Of a DNA stretch of 5,845 nucleotides, positions 1 to 5,728 are shown piece after piece. This DNA is from CAZUSU01 sp964623315. GTDB taxonomy: Bacteria > Patescibacteriota > Patescibacteriia > Magasanikbacterales > 2-02-FULL-50-9b. The stretch is from positions 1 through 5,845 of the forward strand of contig CAZUSU010000045.1 in the NCBI GenBank assembly GCA_964623315.1, given 5' to 3'. Each line of letters starts with the position of its first letter. Within the stretch, counting starts at the first letter, position 1. A program made the translations under genes and the position numbers. Below the pieces are notes generated by a model. That model ran no database searches, had not been told where the DNA came from, and was given only the letters and a program-made list of their open reading frames with translations.

Positions 1-1
1 A

Positions 2-196
2 CTCCCGCGTAAAATTTCTTACACCGTAAAAGAAGCGCCCCCCGCAGTAAAAGGGGACACGGCAAGCGGCAATGTGCAAAAAGAAATTATTCTTGAAAAC
101 GACCTAAAAGTTTTTGCCCCGATTTTTATAAAAGAAGGCGAACGCGTGATTGTGAACACGGATACGGGATTGTACGTGGAACGGGATAATAGTTAA
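2..196 (+). CDS. efp: Elongation factor P, C-terminal part (5' end outside the window)
   Basis: EF-P binds the ribosome between the P and E sites and relieves stalling at polyproline stretches. Only the last 64 residues are present, from Leu-Pro-Arg-Lys to a TAA stop at 194-196. The visible part covers the end of domain II and domain III (the C-terminal OB fold). It carries the family pattern EAPPAVKGDTASG followed by PIFIKEGERVIVNTDTGLYVER, which lines up with the end of E. coli EF-P (KGDTAG, then [23 protein letters not shown]). The Lys/Arg at the tip of domain I that is modified in many bacteria lies upstream and cannot be judged. Base composition is mixed and AT-leaning, like recA and ftsK and unlike the GC-rich gene facing it. 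It converges with the minus-strand gene at 291-671. No T-tract terminator on the plus strand is visible after its stop. Confidence 0.93.
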   Translation, partial: LPRKISYTVKEAPPAVKGDTASGNVQKEIILENDLKVFAPIFIKEGERVIVNTDTGLYVERDNS

Positions 197-265
197 AAAT
201 AAAAAACGCCGGCACGGGAGCTGATATTGGCAGGCGGTTGCCCACTGAAAATCTGCTCCCGCACC
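197..265 (-). terminator. Rho-independent terminator of the small secreted-protein gene
   Basis: Read on the minus strand, arm GGTGCGGGAGC (265-255) pairs with GCTCCCGTGCC (221-211) as an 11-bp stem with two adjacent G-U wobbles. Four bases later a T-rich tract (206-197) follows. The loop is about 33 nt and contains a small inner hairpin. On the plus strand the wobble positions become C-A mismatches, so the structure is built for minus-strand transcripts. It begins 25 bases after the TAG stop at 291-293 and its T-tract runs up to the efp stop codon. Confidence 0.75.
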
Positions 266-290
266 GGGTGGTCTGCTGGTTGTTGCGCGG

Positions 291-671
291 CTACTCCAGC
301 GGTGGCATGTTTCGCATCTGCACGTCGGTCGCCGCCGCGTTGTTCACGAAGCCGCAATCGGCATGGGTGAATTTGCTCCACATCTCGATCACGGGGTTCG
401 GCCGCGTGCTCGGCGGCGTTGAGATGCTGATGAAGATCACTTCGGTGCGCGGCACGAGGCCGACCTCCTGCAGGTTCACGACCTGCTGCGCGCCGGTCTC
501 GGCGGGCTTGGTGACGGCGGTGTTGTCGACGACGACTTGACCAACGGACGAGGCGTGGTCGACGGGAAGCGGGGTGGCGGCGACGGCGGTCATGCTCATC
601 ATCAGCAGCAACTGGCCGATGATGAACAGGTGAATGAAGCCGAAGGGCGGGCTCAAAATGCGGAAGCGCAT
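291..671 (-). CDS. Small secreted orphan protein, 126 residues
   Basis: I do not recognise the family. The ATG at 671-669 is chosen because AAGGAGG (683-677) lies 5 nt upstream; the frame stays open upstream to 761 but nothing supports that longer form. The N-terminus is a plausible Sec signal peptide: MRFR, a long hydrophobic stretch (residues 5-28, rich in Leu, Ile, Phe and Met) and an Ala-Val-Ala site at 29-31. The mature part would be about 95 residues with one cysteine (Cys106), a Thr/Val/Ala-rich first half, a short hydrophobic strand EVIFISI (77-83) and a Pro-rich turn (85-93). Almost every third codon position is G or C, unlike efp, recA and ftsK, so the frame looks truly coding but of different codon habit. 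It is a single-gene unit with its own promoter, leader and terminator. An exported small protein, perhaps an envelope component or effector, is inference only. Confidence 0.8.
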   Translation of the reverse strand: MRFRILSPPFGFIHLFIIGQLLLMMSMTAVAATPLPVDHASSVGQVVVDNTAVTKPAETGAQQVVNLQEVGLVPRTEVIFISISTPPSTRPNPVIEMWSKFTHADCGFVNNAAATDVQMRNMPPLE

Positions 672-676
672 GGAAA

Positions 677-683
677 CCTCCTT
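677..683 (-). promoter_or_regulatory. Strong Shine-Dalgarno site for the small secreted-protein gene
   Basis: AAGGAGG on the minus strand, 5 nt before the ATG at 671-669. It fixes the start of this gene 30 codons inside the longest open frame. It also shows that the host ribosome probably keeps a normal anti-SD, if this gene is expressed here. Confidence 0.88.
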
Positions 684-708
684 GTCAAAGCAATGACACT
701 CAAATCCG

Positions 709-763
709 CGATGCGCATACGGATCTGTTAGCCGCACATCGTTGTACGGCATGTAAAACATGC
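709..763 (-). promoter_or_regulatory. Structured 5' leader with two hairpins
   Basis: Between the promoter and the SD lies a leader of about 110 nt. Minus-strand arms GCATGT (763-758) and ACATGC (754-749) form a 6-bp stem with a 3-nt loop. Just downstream, CGATGTGC (741-734) pairs with GCGCATCG (716-709) in 8 bp with one U-G wobble and a 17-nt loop. The wobble is a C-A mismatch on the other strand, which suggests an RNA element of this transcript. Neither stem covers the SD in the fold I can draw. No known riboswitch class was recognised. Confidence 0.45.
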
Positions 764-790
764 TAGCAGGTCAGCAATATTTTTGCAAGA

Positions 791-819
791 TTTAAAAAAT
801 ACGGACGTCCGAATGTCAA
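791..819 (-). promoter_or_regulatory. Sigma70-type promoter with a palindromic operator candidate in the spacer
   Basis: On the minus strand a perfect -35 TTGACA (819-814) is followed after 17 nt by TTTAAA (796-791), a 4-of-6 match to the -10 box. The spacer holds the perfect 10-bp palindrome CGGACGTCCG (811-802), with an AT on each side one base further out also in symmetry. A palindrome between -35 and -10 is a classical place for a repressor site. Transcription would begin near 784 and drive the secreted-protein gene. The promoter starts right after the recA terminator. Confidence 0.6.
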
Positions 820-821
820 TC

Positions 822-852
822 AAAAAAACGCCTTTTTTTGAGGCGCTTTTTT
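822..852 (-). terminator. recA terminator (symmetrical, may work in both directions)
   Basis: On the minus strand A6-G-CGCC, a loop of about 9 nt, GGCG and T7 follow the recA stop (873-871) after about 18 nt. The GC core is only 4 bp, but the flanking A and T runs can extend the stem. A T6 run also follows the stem on the plus strand (847-852), so it could stop transcription from either side. Confidence 0.7.
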
Positions 853-870
853 GAAACCGTTTATGTAAGG

Positions 871-1959
871 TTATCCTTCAAACGGCGGCACCTCTCCTTC
901 AGCGTCACCATTTTCGTTTTTGTCGCCCGCAATGGCGCCGGTTGCCGGCATGTCAGAAAGTTTTACCGCCTCCATGACATCGGCGCGCACGCCAGCGAGC
1001 AATTCGGGGCGCGACTTCAAAAACGCTTTTGCCGTTTCGCGGCCGACGCCAAACTTTTCTTCTTTGTACGAGTACGAGTTTCCGGATTTTTTGATGACGC
1101 CATATATCACGCCGGTATCCAAGAGGTCGCCGGAAATGGAAATGCCCTCGTTGTACATGATGTCAAACTCTGTGGCACGGAACGGCGGCGCAACTTTGTT
1201 TTTCACGATTTTTACTTTTACGCGGTTGCCGATAATTTTTTCACCCAATTTTATTTGCGCCGCACGTCGGATTTCCACGCGAATGGATGAATAAAATTTT
1301 AGCGCCATACCGCCCGTGGTTGTTTCCGGATTGCCAAACACGATGCCGATTTTCATACGCGTTTGGTTGATGAATACCACAATGGTTTTTGTTTTGCCCA
1401 CGATGCCCGTTAGTTTGCGCAGTGCCTGCGACATGAGCCGCGCGTGTAAACCCATGTGCTGGTCGCCCATTTCGCCTTCAATTTCTGCGCGCGGCACCAG
1501 TGCGGCAACCGAATCCACGACCACCACATCAACGGCGTTGGAGCGCACCAGCGTTTCCAAGATTTCCAGCGCCTGCTCGCCGGTGTCTGGCTGTGAAATG
1601 AGCAGTTCATCAAGGTTCACGCCAATTTTGCGCGCGTAATCCGGATCCAGTGCGTGTTCCGCATCAATAAACGCGGCAATGCCACCGGTTTTTTGCACTT
1701 CGGCAACAATGTGTTGCGCCAAAGTTGTTTTACCGGATGATTCCGGCCCGTAAATTTCTATGACGCGGCCGCGGGGCACACCGCCCACGCCGAGCGCGAT
1801 ATCTAGCGACACGCAACCCGTGGTCACGGCGTCAACATTCATTGCGGTGCTTTCGCCAAGAATTTGAATGGCGCCGTCGCCGAATCGTTCGCGGATTTGC
1901 GCGAGCGCCTCTTGTGCGGCGCGCATCTTTTCACTTACTTCATGTTTTGTTTTTGCCAT
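871..1959 (-). CDS. recA: RecA recombinase, 362 residues
   Basis: RecA forms ATP-dependent filaments on single-stranded DNA and drives homologous strand exchange and repair. The protein is full length for the family. Visible features: Walker A GPESSGKTT (71-79), catalytic Glu in DAEHALDPDYA (Glu101), Walker B VVVVDS (145-150), loop L1 EGEMGDQHMGLHARLMSQALRKL region (161-183), and loop L2 INQTRMKIGIVFGNPETTTGG (197-217). A C-terminal domain (270-335) and an acidic tail rich in Asp, Glu and Gly complete it. No intein is present. The ATG at 1959-1957 has no SD; instead T6 sits 7-12 nt upstream. Met12 is an alternative start, since residues 13 onward align with the start region of E. coli RecA. 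The gene lies 63 nt after the Ig-like protein gene, with a hairpin and T-tract in that gap. No LexA-type box was found. Recognition of RecA is certain; the exact start is less so. Confidence 0.97.
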   Translation of the reverse strand: MAKTKHEVSEKMRAAQEALAQIRERFGDGAIQILGESTAMNVDAVTTGCVSLDIALGVGGVPRGRVIEIYGPESSGKTTLAQHIVAEVQKTGGIAAFIDAEHALDPDYARKIGVNLDELLISQPDTGEQALEILETLVRSNAVDVVVVDSVAALVPRAEIEGEMGDQHMGLHARLMSQALRKLTGIVGKTKTIVVFINQTRMKIGIVFGNPETTTGGMALKFYSSIRVEIRRAAQIKLGEKIIGNRVKVKIVKNKVAPPFRATEFDIMYNEGISISGDLLDTGVIYGVIKKSGNSYSYKEEKFGVGRETAKAFLKSRPELLAGVRADVMEAVKLSDMPATGAIAGDKNENGDAEGEVPPFEG

Positions 1960-1962
1960 ACG

Positions 1963-1996
1963 AATAAAAAAGAACCCGCGTCGGGAGCGCTCGGGT
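1963..1996 (-). terminator. Hairpin with T-tract between the Ig-like gene and recA (terminator or attenuator)
   Basis: On the minus strand ACCCG (1996-1992) pairs with CGGGT (1978-1974) around a 13-nt GC-rich loop, followed by TCTTTTTTATT (1973-1963). This has the form of an intrinsic terminator with a short 5-bp stem. It begins 26 nt after the stop of the Ig-like protein gene and its T-run ends 6 nt before the recA ATG. No clear recA promoter lies between them, so it may be partial, act as an attenuator, or be a recA leader element. Confidence 0.55.
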
Positions 1997-2022
1997 AGTT
2001 AATAATGCGGTAAAAGATCAAT

Positions 2023-2568
2023 TTACGTACCGGCGAGAGACGTACCTGCAGGGGAAACAGAAACGGGGGAGGGCTCGGTCGGTGCGTTCAGCATAACGGT
2101 TCGTGAAACGGTTGTAAAGAGTCCGTGTTTTTTGGTGGCGCGAATAAACAATTGGTTGGCGCCCTGTTGCAGTTCCACGGGCGCAGAAAAGGTGCCGTCG
2201 GCGTTGCCAAACACCAGTTGGCCGTTAATTTCAACGGATGTATACGGGTCGGTTGAACCGGTAACCGTAACTTGTGGTGATACTGCCACCATACCGTCTG
2301 TGGGTGAAATTACGGAAAGCCGTGGCGGTGCCACGACGCGCCATATTTGAAAACCGAGAAACAACGTGAGCAAACCAACGGCCGCGCCAACAAGTGCGAG
2401 CTGGGTAAAAGCCGGATGGTTTCCGAGGCGTTGCCGACACGGCACAGCTTGCATGATGCGTTTGCCACGCGCGTGCCATGCAAGGGATTGTTTTTCAGAA
2501 TCAGAATGACTGACTCCTGCCGAACCAAACGGATTTCTATTGTCGCACAAGCGTTGGGTCATGTTCAT
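2023..2568 (-). CDS. Membrane-anchored Ig-like domain protein, about 181 residues
   Basis: Predicted single-pass membrane protein. From the ATG at 2568, residues 1-56 are a polar, basic N-terminus (RGKR, CRQR), 57-79 a transmembrane helix (LALVGAAVGLLTLFLGFQIWRVV), and 82-160 a beta-rich domain. That domain has the pattern SPTDG, VTVTGSTDP, VEINGQ, GTFSAPVELQQGANQLFIRATKKHG and ends near VMLN. It resembles the Ig-like fold of the glucodextranase B-domain type, which occurs in many single-pass proteins. A Pro/Ser/Thr-rich tail follows. The basic N-terminus suggests it is cytoplasmic and the Ig domain outside. The start is uncertain: ATGs at 2583, 2568, 2562 and 2454 are all possible and none has an SD. 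The first three overlap the ftsK 3' end, which suggests translational coupling. Unlike RodZ, which has a similar layout, no helix-turn-helix is visible in the N-terminus. Function unknown; an envelope or division-linked role is suggested only by its neighbours. Confidence 0.78.
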   Translation of the reverse strand: MNMTQRLCDNRNPFGSAGVSHSDSEKQSLAWHARGKRIMQAVPCRQRLGNHPAFTQLALVGAAVGLLTLFLGFQIWRVVAPPRLSVISPTDGMVAVSPQVTVTGSTDPYTSVEINGQLVFGNADGTFSAPVELQQGANQLFIRATKKHGLFTTVSRTVMLNAPTEPSPVSVSPAGTSLAGT

Positions 2569-4858
2569 CAGTTGGCGCGTCATCTGGCGGCTCAATATCG
2601 TCTTCCATTGTATCACTCGCGCCGTCGGCTCGCAACAAAACGTCGCGCGGTTTTGCGCCATCGGCCGGCCCCACGATGCCGGCGCGTTCAAGTTCGTCAA
2701 TGATGCGCGCGGCGCGCGAGTAGCCAAGTTTCAGGCGGCGTTGTAATAATGAAGCGGACGCCTTACCGGATTCAATGACCACCTGTTTGGCCGCTTCAAA
2801 CATAACGTCAACGTCATTGGCGCCGCCCTCGCTACCGCCTCCACCGCGGCCGGTAAAAATTGACGCAGAGCCACCGCTTTGTTTTTCCGTGATAATGGGA
2901 TTGTAATCCGGCGCCGTGTCTGATTTCCAATAATCCATAACACGCTTAAGTTCCTCTTCGGAAACAAAGGCGCCCTGCAAACGTTTTGGCTTTTGCAATT
3001 CAGCGGTCATAAACAACATGTCGCCGCGACCCAATAATTTGTCGGCGCCCGCGCAATCCAAAATGGTGCGCGAATCCGTGATGCTCGCCACAGAAAATGC
3101 AATGCGCGTGGGGATGTTAGCTTTCATTAAACCGGTGATTACATCTACGGACGGGCGTTGTGTGGCAATAATTAAGTGAATGCCCACGGCGCGCGCCATT
3201 TGTGCGATGCGAATAATGCCGCCTTCAATTTCCGGACCGGCAGATAACATTAAATCGGCAACCTCATCAATGATAAAAACAATGTACGGAATTTTTTCCG
3301 ACGTTTTTTTATTATATGAAGCGATGTCGCGCGAACTGGCTTTTGAAAACAAATCATACCGACGCTCCATTTCTGAAATACACCACTTGAGCGCATTGAC
3401 GGCGCGCGCCGGCTCGGTAATTACCGGCGTCAATAAATGGGGGAGACCGTTGTAGAGCGTCAGTTCAACGCGCTTTGGATCCACCATAATAAAACGCAAG
3501 GTCTCCTCGGTATTTTGATAGACGAGCGACAAAATGAGCGTATTTAAACAGACCGTCTTGCCGGAGCCGGTAGCGCCCGCGACCAATAAGTGCGGCATGC
3601 GCGAAAGATCGGCGACCCATGTTTTGCCCGACACATCTTTGCCAAGCGCTACATTTAAATTGTTGTTGCGGCGGGTAAATTCTTCTGATTCAAAAAGCTC
3701 GCGCAGTGACACCAGAGCCACGCGTTCGTTGGGCACTTCAATGCCGACAAACGGTTTCCCCGGAATGGGCGCTTCAATGCGAATGGGGTGTGCGGCAAGT
3801 GACAGCGCCAAATCATTGGACAGCGCAGTGATACGCGCCAGCTTAACGCCCTTGTCCGGCCGCAGTGAATATTGTGTCACCGTTGGTCCCACGCGCACCT
3901 CGGCAAGTTCGCATCCAATGCCAAATTGTTTGAGTGTTTCTACAATTAAATCGCCGCTTGATTTGATATCACCGGCCGTGGGCTTTGATTTGTTTGCAGT
4001 CAAAAGTTCAAACGCGGGGAGCGGTTTGGCGTGATGTTTTTTTGCGGGGAGTTTTAATTCCGGTTGCTCCGATGTCTCGCTGTTTTCATAATTTGCATCT
4101 TCCTCGTTTGTTTTTTCTGTTTCTCTGTAGGGTTCTGCGGCGGGCAGTGTGCGGGCGCGTACATCCGGCATTATCTCTGCCGTCTCAATCGGTTCGGTTG
4201 TTTGTGCGCTGGCAAGCCGCGCGCGCGTGTACATAATTGAATCGGCAAGATAACGCCAGCAGGCATTTATCACGGTAGTAATAAATTGAAACGCATGCGA
4301 CACCGTGAGGTTGGTAATCAACATGACACCAATAATCGTGATGAGTGAAAGTATGGGCACCGCCGCCCAGATGCTGGTGAACTTTACGAGCGGCCAGCCG
4401 AGCGCCAACCCAACCAATCCGCCGCGATAACCTTGAAGTGCCTGATCCAGCATTGTTTCCACCGGTAACCACGCGTGTATCAAACCATTTGCACCCAGTA
4501 AAAATAAGGTGAACCCCAAAAGATGGTGCGGCTTATCAGTGAGGTCATCTTCTTTTTCTATAATAACGGCCCACACCACCAGTAACACGGGCACGATGTA
4601 GCGGGTGACGCCAAAAATAAATGCAAGCGAAAGATTAATAAATTCACCTACAACGCCGGCCAAATTAAAAAAAGAAAGCGTGGCAATGATGGCCGCTAAA
4701 AAAAGAAGTACGGCAACGACGCCGCGGCGAATGGCCGGATTAAAGGTATGCTCGCCGGTATCGCGCGCATCGCGCTTGCGGCGTGGTGCGGGCGTACGTT
4801 CTGGCGCGCGGCGCTCGTAGTTGCGATGGCGGTCGGTTGATGAAGTGCGAATGGGCAT
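2537..4858 (-). CDS. ftsK: FtsK/SpoIIIE-type DNA translocase, 773 residues
   Basis: Membrane-anchored hexameric motor that pumps chromosomal DNA through the closing septum. In order: a basic N-terminus (1-45); several hydrophobic segments (about 46-66, 68-84, 86-100, 113-130, 164-183), the FtsK 4TM-type anchor; a short acidic linker (215-290); the alpha/beta motor with Walker A GATGSGKT (428-435), VDPKRVEL (459-466) and Walker B IVFIIDEVADLM (526-537); then IATQRPSVDVITGLMKANIPTRIAF-type motor residues (564-588). A Gly-rich linker (662-679) leads to the winged-helix gamma domain (about 682-745: ASLLQRRLKLGYSRAARIIDELERAGIVGP), which in E. coli reads KOPS. An acidic tail ends the protein. The linker is short compared with E. 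coli FtsK, as is usual in SpoIIIE-like forms. The ATG at 4858-4856 has no SD but T6 at 7-12 nt upstream. A promoter lies at 4896-4904. Its last codons overlap the next gene. Confidence 0.96.
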   Translation of the reverse strand: MPIRTSSTDRHRNYERRAPERTPAPRRKRDARDTGEHTFNPAIRRGVVAVLLFLAAIIATLSFFNLAGVVGEFINLSLAFIFGVTRYIVPVLLVVWAVIIEKEDDLTDKPHHLLGFTLFLLGANGLIHAWLPVETMLDQALQGYRGGLVGLALGWPLVKFTSIWAAVPILSLITIIGVMLITNLTVSHAFQFITTVINACWRYLADSIMYTRARLASAQTTEPIETAEIMPDVRARTLPAAEPYRETEKTNEEDANYENSETSEQPELKLPAKKHHAKPLPAFELLTANKSKPTAGDIKSSGDLIVETLKQFGIGCELAEVRVGPTVTQYSLRPDKGVKLARITALSNDLALSLAAHPIRIEAPIPGKPFVGIEVPNERVALVSLRELFESEEFTRRNNNLNVALGKDVSGKTWVADLSRMPHLLVAGATGSGKTVCLNTLILSLVYQNTEETLRFIMVDPKRVELTLYNGLPHLLTPVITEPARAVNALKWCISEMERRYDLFSKASSRDIASYNKKTSEKIPYIVFIIDEVADLMLSAGPEIEGGIIRIAQMARAVGIHLIIATQRPSVDVITGLMKANIPTRIAFSVASITDSRTILDCAGADKLLGRGDMLFMTAELQKPKRLQGAFVSEEELKRVMDYWKSDTAPDYNPIITEKQSGGSASIFTGRGGGGSEGGANDVDVMFEAAKQVVIESGKASASLLQRRLKLGYSRAARIIDELERAGIVGPADGAKPRDVLLRADGASDTMEDDIEPPDDAPTDEHDPTLVRQ

Positions 4859-4895
4859 GCAAACAAAAAATAATTTGAAAAATATTTCGGTTGAA

Positions 4896-4904
4896 ATTAT
4901 ACCA
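4896..4904 (-). promoter_or_regulatory. Extended -10 promoter for ftsK
   Basis: On the minus strand TGGTATAAT (4904-4896) is a perfect TATAAT with an upstream TG, the extended -10 form. No good -35 is present 17 nt upstream, where the T-tract of the preceding terminator lies; extended -10 promoters often do without one. The start would be near 4889, giving a short AT-rich leader of about 30 nt before the ftsK ATG. It probably also serves the Ig-like protein gene and perhaps recA. Confidence 0.75.
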
Positions 4905-4915
4905 CAAAATTGACG

Positions 4916-4959
4916 AATAAAAAATCAGCCACCACGCGTCTCACGACGGATGATGGCTG
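4916..4959 (-). terminator. Strong rho-independent terminator of the GC-rich gene pair
   Basis: On the minus strand CAGCCATCA (4959-4951) pairs with TGGTGGCTG (4934-4926): 9 bp with one U-G wobble. Inside, CGTC and GACG (4948-4945 and 4940-4937) close a GTGA loop, a GNRA-type tetraloop. ATTTTTTATT follows. The wobble becomes C-A on the other strand, so it is directed at the minus-strand gene ending at 4968, 8 nt upstream. It separates that gene from the ftsK promoter. Confidence 0.9.
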
Positions 4960-4967
4960 TGCGGTTG

Positions 4968-5654
4968 TTACGCGGCGGCCGCGTGGAGGACCAGCGCCCC
5001 CCGCAAGTCCTCGAAGGACTTGAGGCGCAGGCCGGTCTTCAGCGTGAGCTGTGGCTTCGTGGCCACGTGCTCGCGCTTCGTCGGCTCCACGACGACTGGC
5101 GGCGTCATGGGCTTGGCCGGCGGCTTGCGTTGCGCGGCGTGGACGTTGTCCATCGCCTCGCACCGCTTGCCGAGGCGCACGACCTCGGTCTGCCGCGCGC
5201 AGAAGCCGTACGCCTTGCGCACGAACGGGCTGTTCGCCGGTTCGTGCTCGCCGCTGATGCGGCGGCGCGTGACGATGGCTTCGTAGAGCGCGATGCACAT
5301 GGTGAGCTCGCGCTTCTTGCGCTGCTTCTCGCGCTGCTCATCGCGCCACATGTCGATCGCCGTGAGGAGCGAATCCTCGGGCGACACGAGCTCAACAGCG
5401 AAGTTGCCCCCGCCGTCGTAGAATTCATCGTCCGAGCACCGCGTGCCCGGACGCCGCGCTTGCCCGTAGGCGTCGAACATCGACGCTCCCGGGTACGGCG
5501 TCGCGGCCTGCGCCGCGTGGCCGCCGAGCACGCGCCAGTGCGTCGGCTGGGCCGGCACACCGTTGAACGTCGGCCAGCCCGCGGGCAGATGACCGAGCGC
5601 GAATTGTTCGCGCTGTTGGGCCTCTTGGGCCCGCAGGGAAATGGGAATTGCCAC
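4968..5654 (-). CDS. GC-rich orphan protein, 228 residues, GTG start
   Basis: I do not recognise the family. The GTG at 5654-5652 is chosen because GGGAGGAG (5669-5662) lies 7 nt upstream; the stop is TAA at 4970-4968. No signal peptide or membrane helix is seen, so it is probably cytoplasmic. Residues 1-90 are low in charge and rich in Ala, Gly and Pro. Residues 92-170 look helical and highly charged, with a basic run around REKQRKKRE (108-116) and several Arg-rich turns. A Pro/Lys-rich linker (177-203) precedes a short C-terminal segment LTLKTGLRLKSFEDLRGALVLHAAAA-like (204-228). Cysteines at 73, 120, 152 and 165 do not form a clear metal motif. Third codon positions are mostly G or C, and AAG, CGC and CTC dominate, unlike recA and ftsK. 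It follows another GC-rich gene by 61 nt and is closed by a strong terminator. The basic charge would fit nucleic-acid binding, but that is speculation. Confidence 0.75.
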   Translation of the reverse strand: MAIPISLRAQEAQQREQFALGHLPAGWPTFNGVPAQPTHWRVLGGHAAQAATPYPGASMFDAYGQARRPGTRCSDDEFYDGGGNFAVELVSPEDSLLTAIDMWRDEQREKQRKKRELTMCIALYEAIVTRRRISGEHEPANSPFVRKAYGFCARQTEVVRLGKRCEAMDNVHAAQRKPPAKPMTPPVVVEPTKREHVATKPQLTLKTGLRLKSFEDLRGALVLHAAAA

Positions 5655-5661
5655 GACCGTA

Positions 5662-5669
5662 CTCCTCCC
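5662..5669 (-). promoter_or_regulatory. Shine-Dalgarno site deciding the GTG start at 5654
   Basis: GGGAGGAG on the minus strand, 7 nt before the GTG. It lies in the loop of a possible 5-bp stem ACCGT (5686-5682) with ACGGT (5660-5656), so it would stay accessible. Confidence 0.8.
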
Positions 5670-5685
5670 GCCGCACTCGCGACGG

Positions 5686-5728
5686 TTTTTTTCGATTTTT
5701 TTGGCACCGCGGAACCTACCGCGGCACC
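5686..5728 (-). other. Intercistronic hairpin followed by two phased A7 tracts
   Basis: On the minus strand GGTGCCGCGG (5728-5719) pairs with CCGCGGTGCC (5712-5703): 10 bp with two adjacent G-U wobbles and a 6-nt loop. The TAG stop of the upstream gene (5718-5716) occupies the first half of the loop. The hairpin is followed not by T but by A7 (5702-5696), TCG, A7 (5692-5686), two A-tracts with a 10-bp period. It is therefore not an intrinsic terminator for this strand. It may be an RNA-processing or stability element, or a bent-DNA segment; the downstream SD at 5669 follows. Confidence 0.55.

Noticed and set aside
238..731. Open frames on the plus strand opposite the secreted-protein gene (238-540, 537-731)
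   Set aside because: They are antisense shadows in GC-rich DNA, with no SD, and the minus-strand frame has signal peptide, SD, promoter and terminator.
672..761. N-terminal extension of the secreted protein by 30 residues to an ATG at 761
   Set aside because: The extension overlaps the leader hairpins and would bury the signal peptide, while a consensus SD marks the internal ATG at 671.
1960..1971. 12-base repeat ACGAATAAAAAA also found at 4913-4924
   Set aside because: Both copies are T-tract ends of hairpin terminators on the minus strand; too short and AT-rich to claim as a repeat element.
4859..4970. Assembly chimera between a GC-rich and a mixed-composition genome
   Set aside because: Composition changes sharply here and around 671-870, but both boundaries fall cleanly between a terminator and a promoter, and the GC-rich segments flank the core genes on both sides. 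It cannot be excluded without reads.
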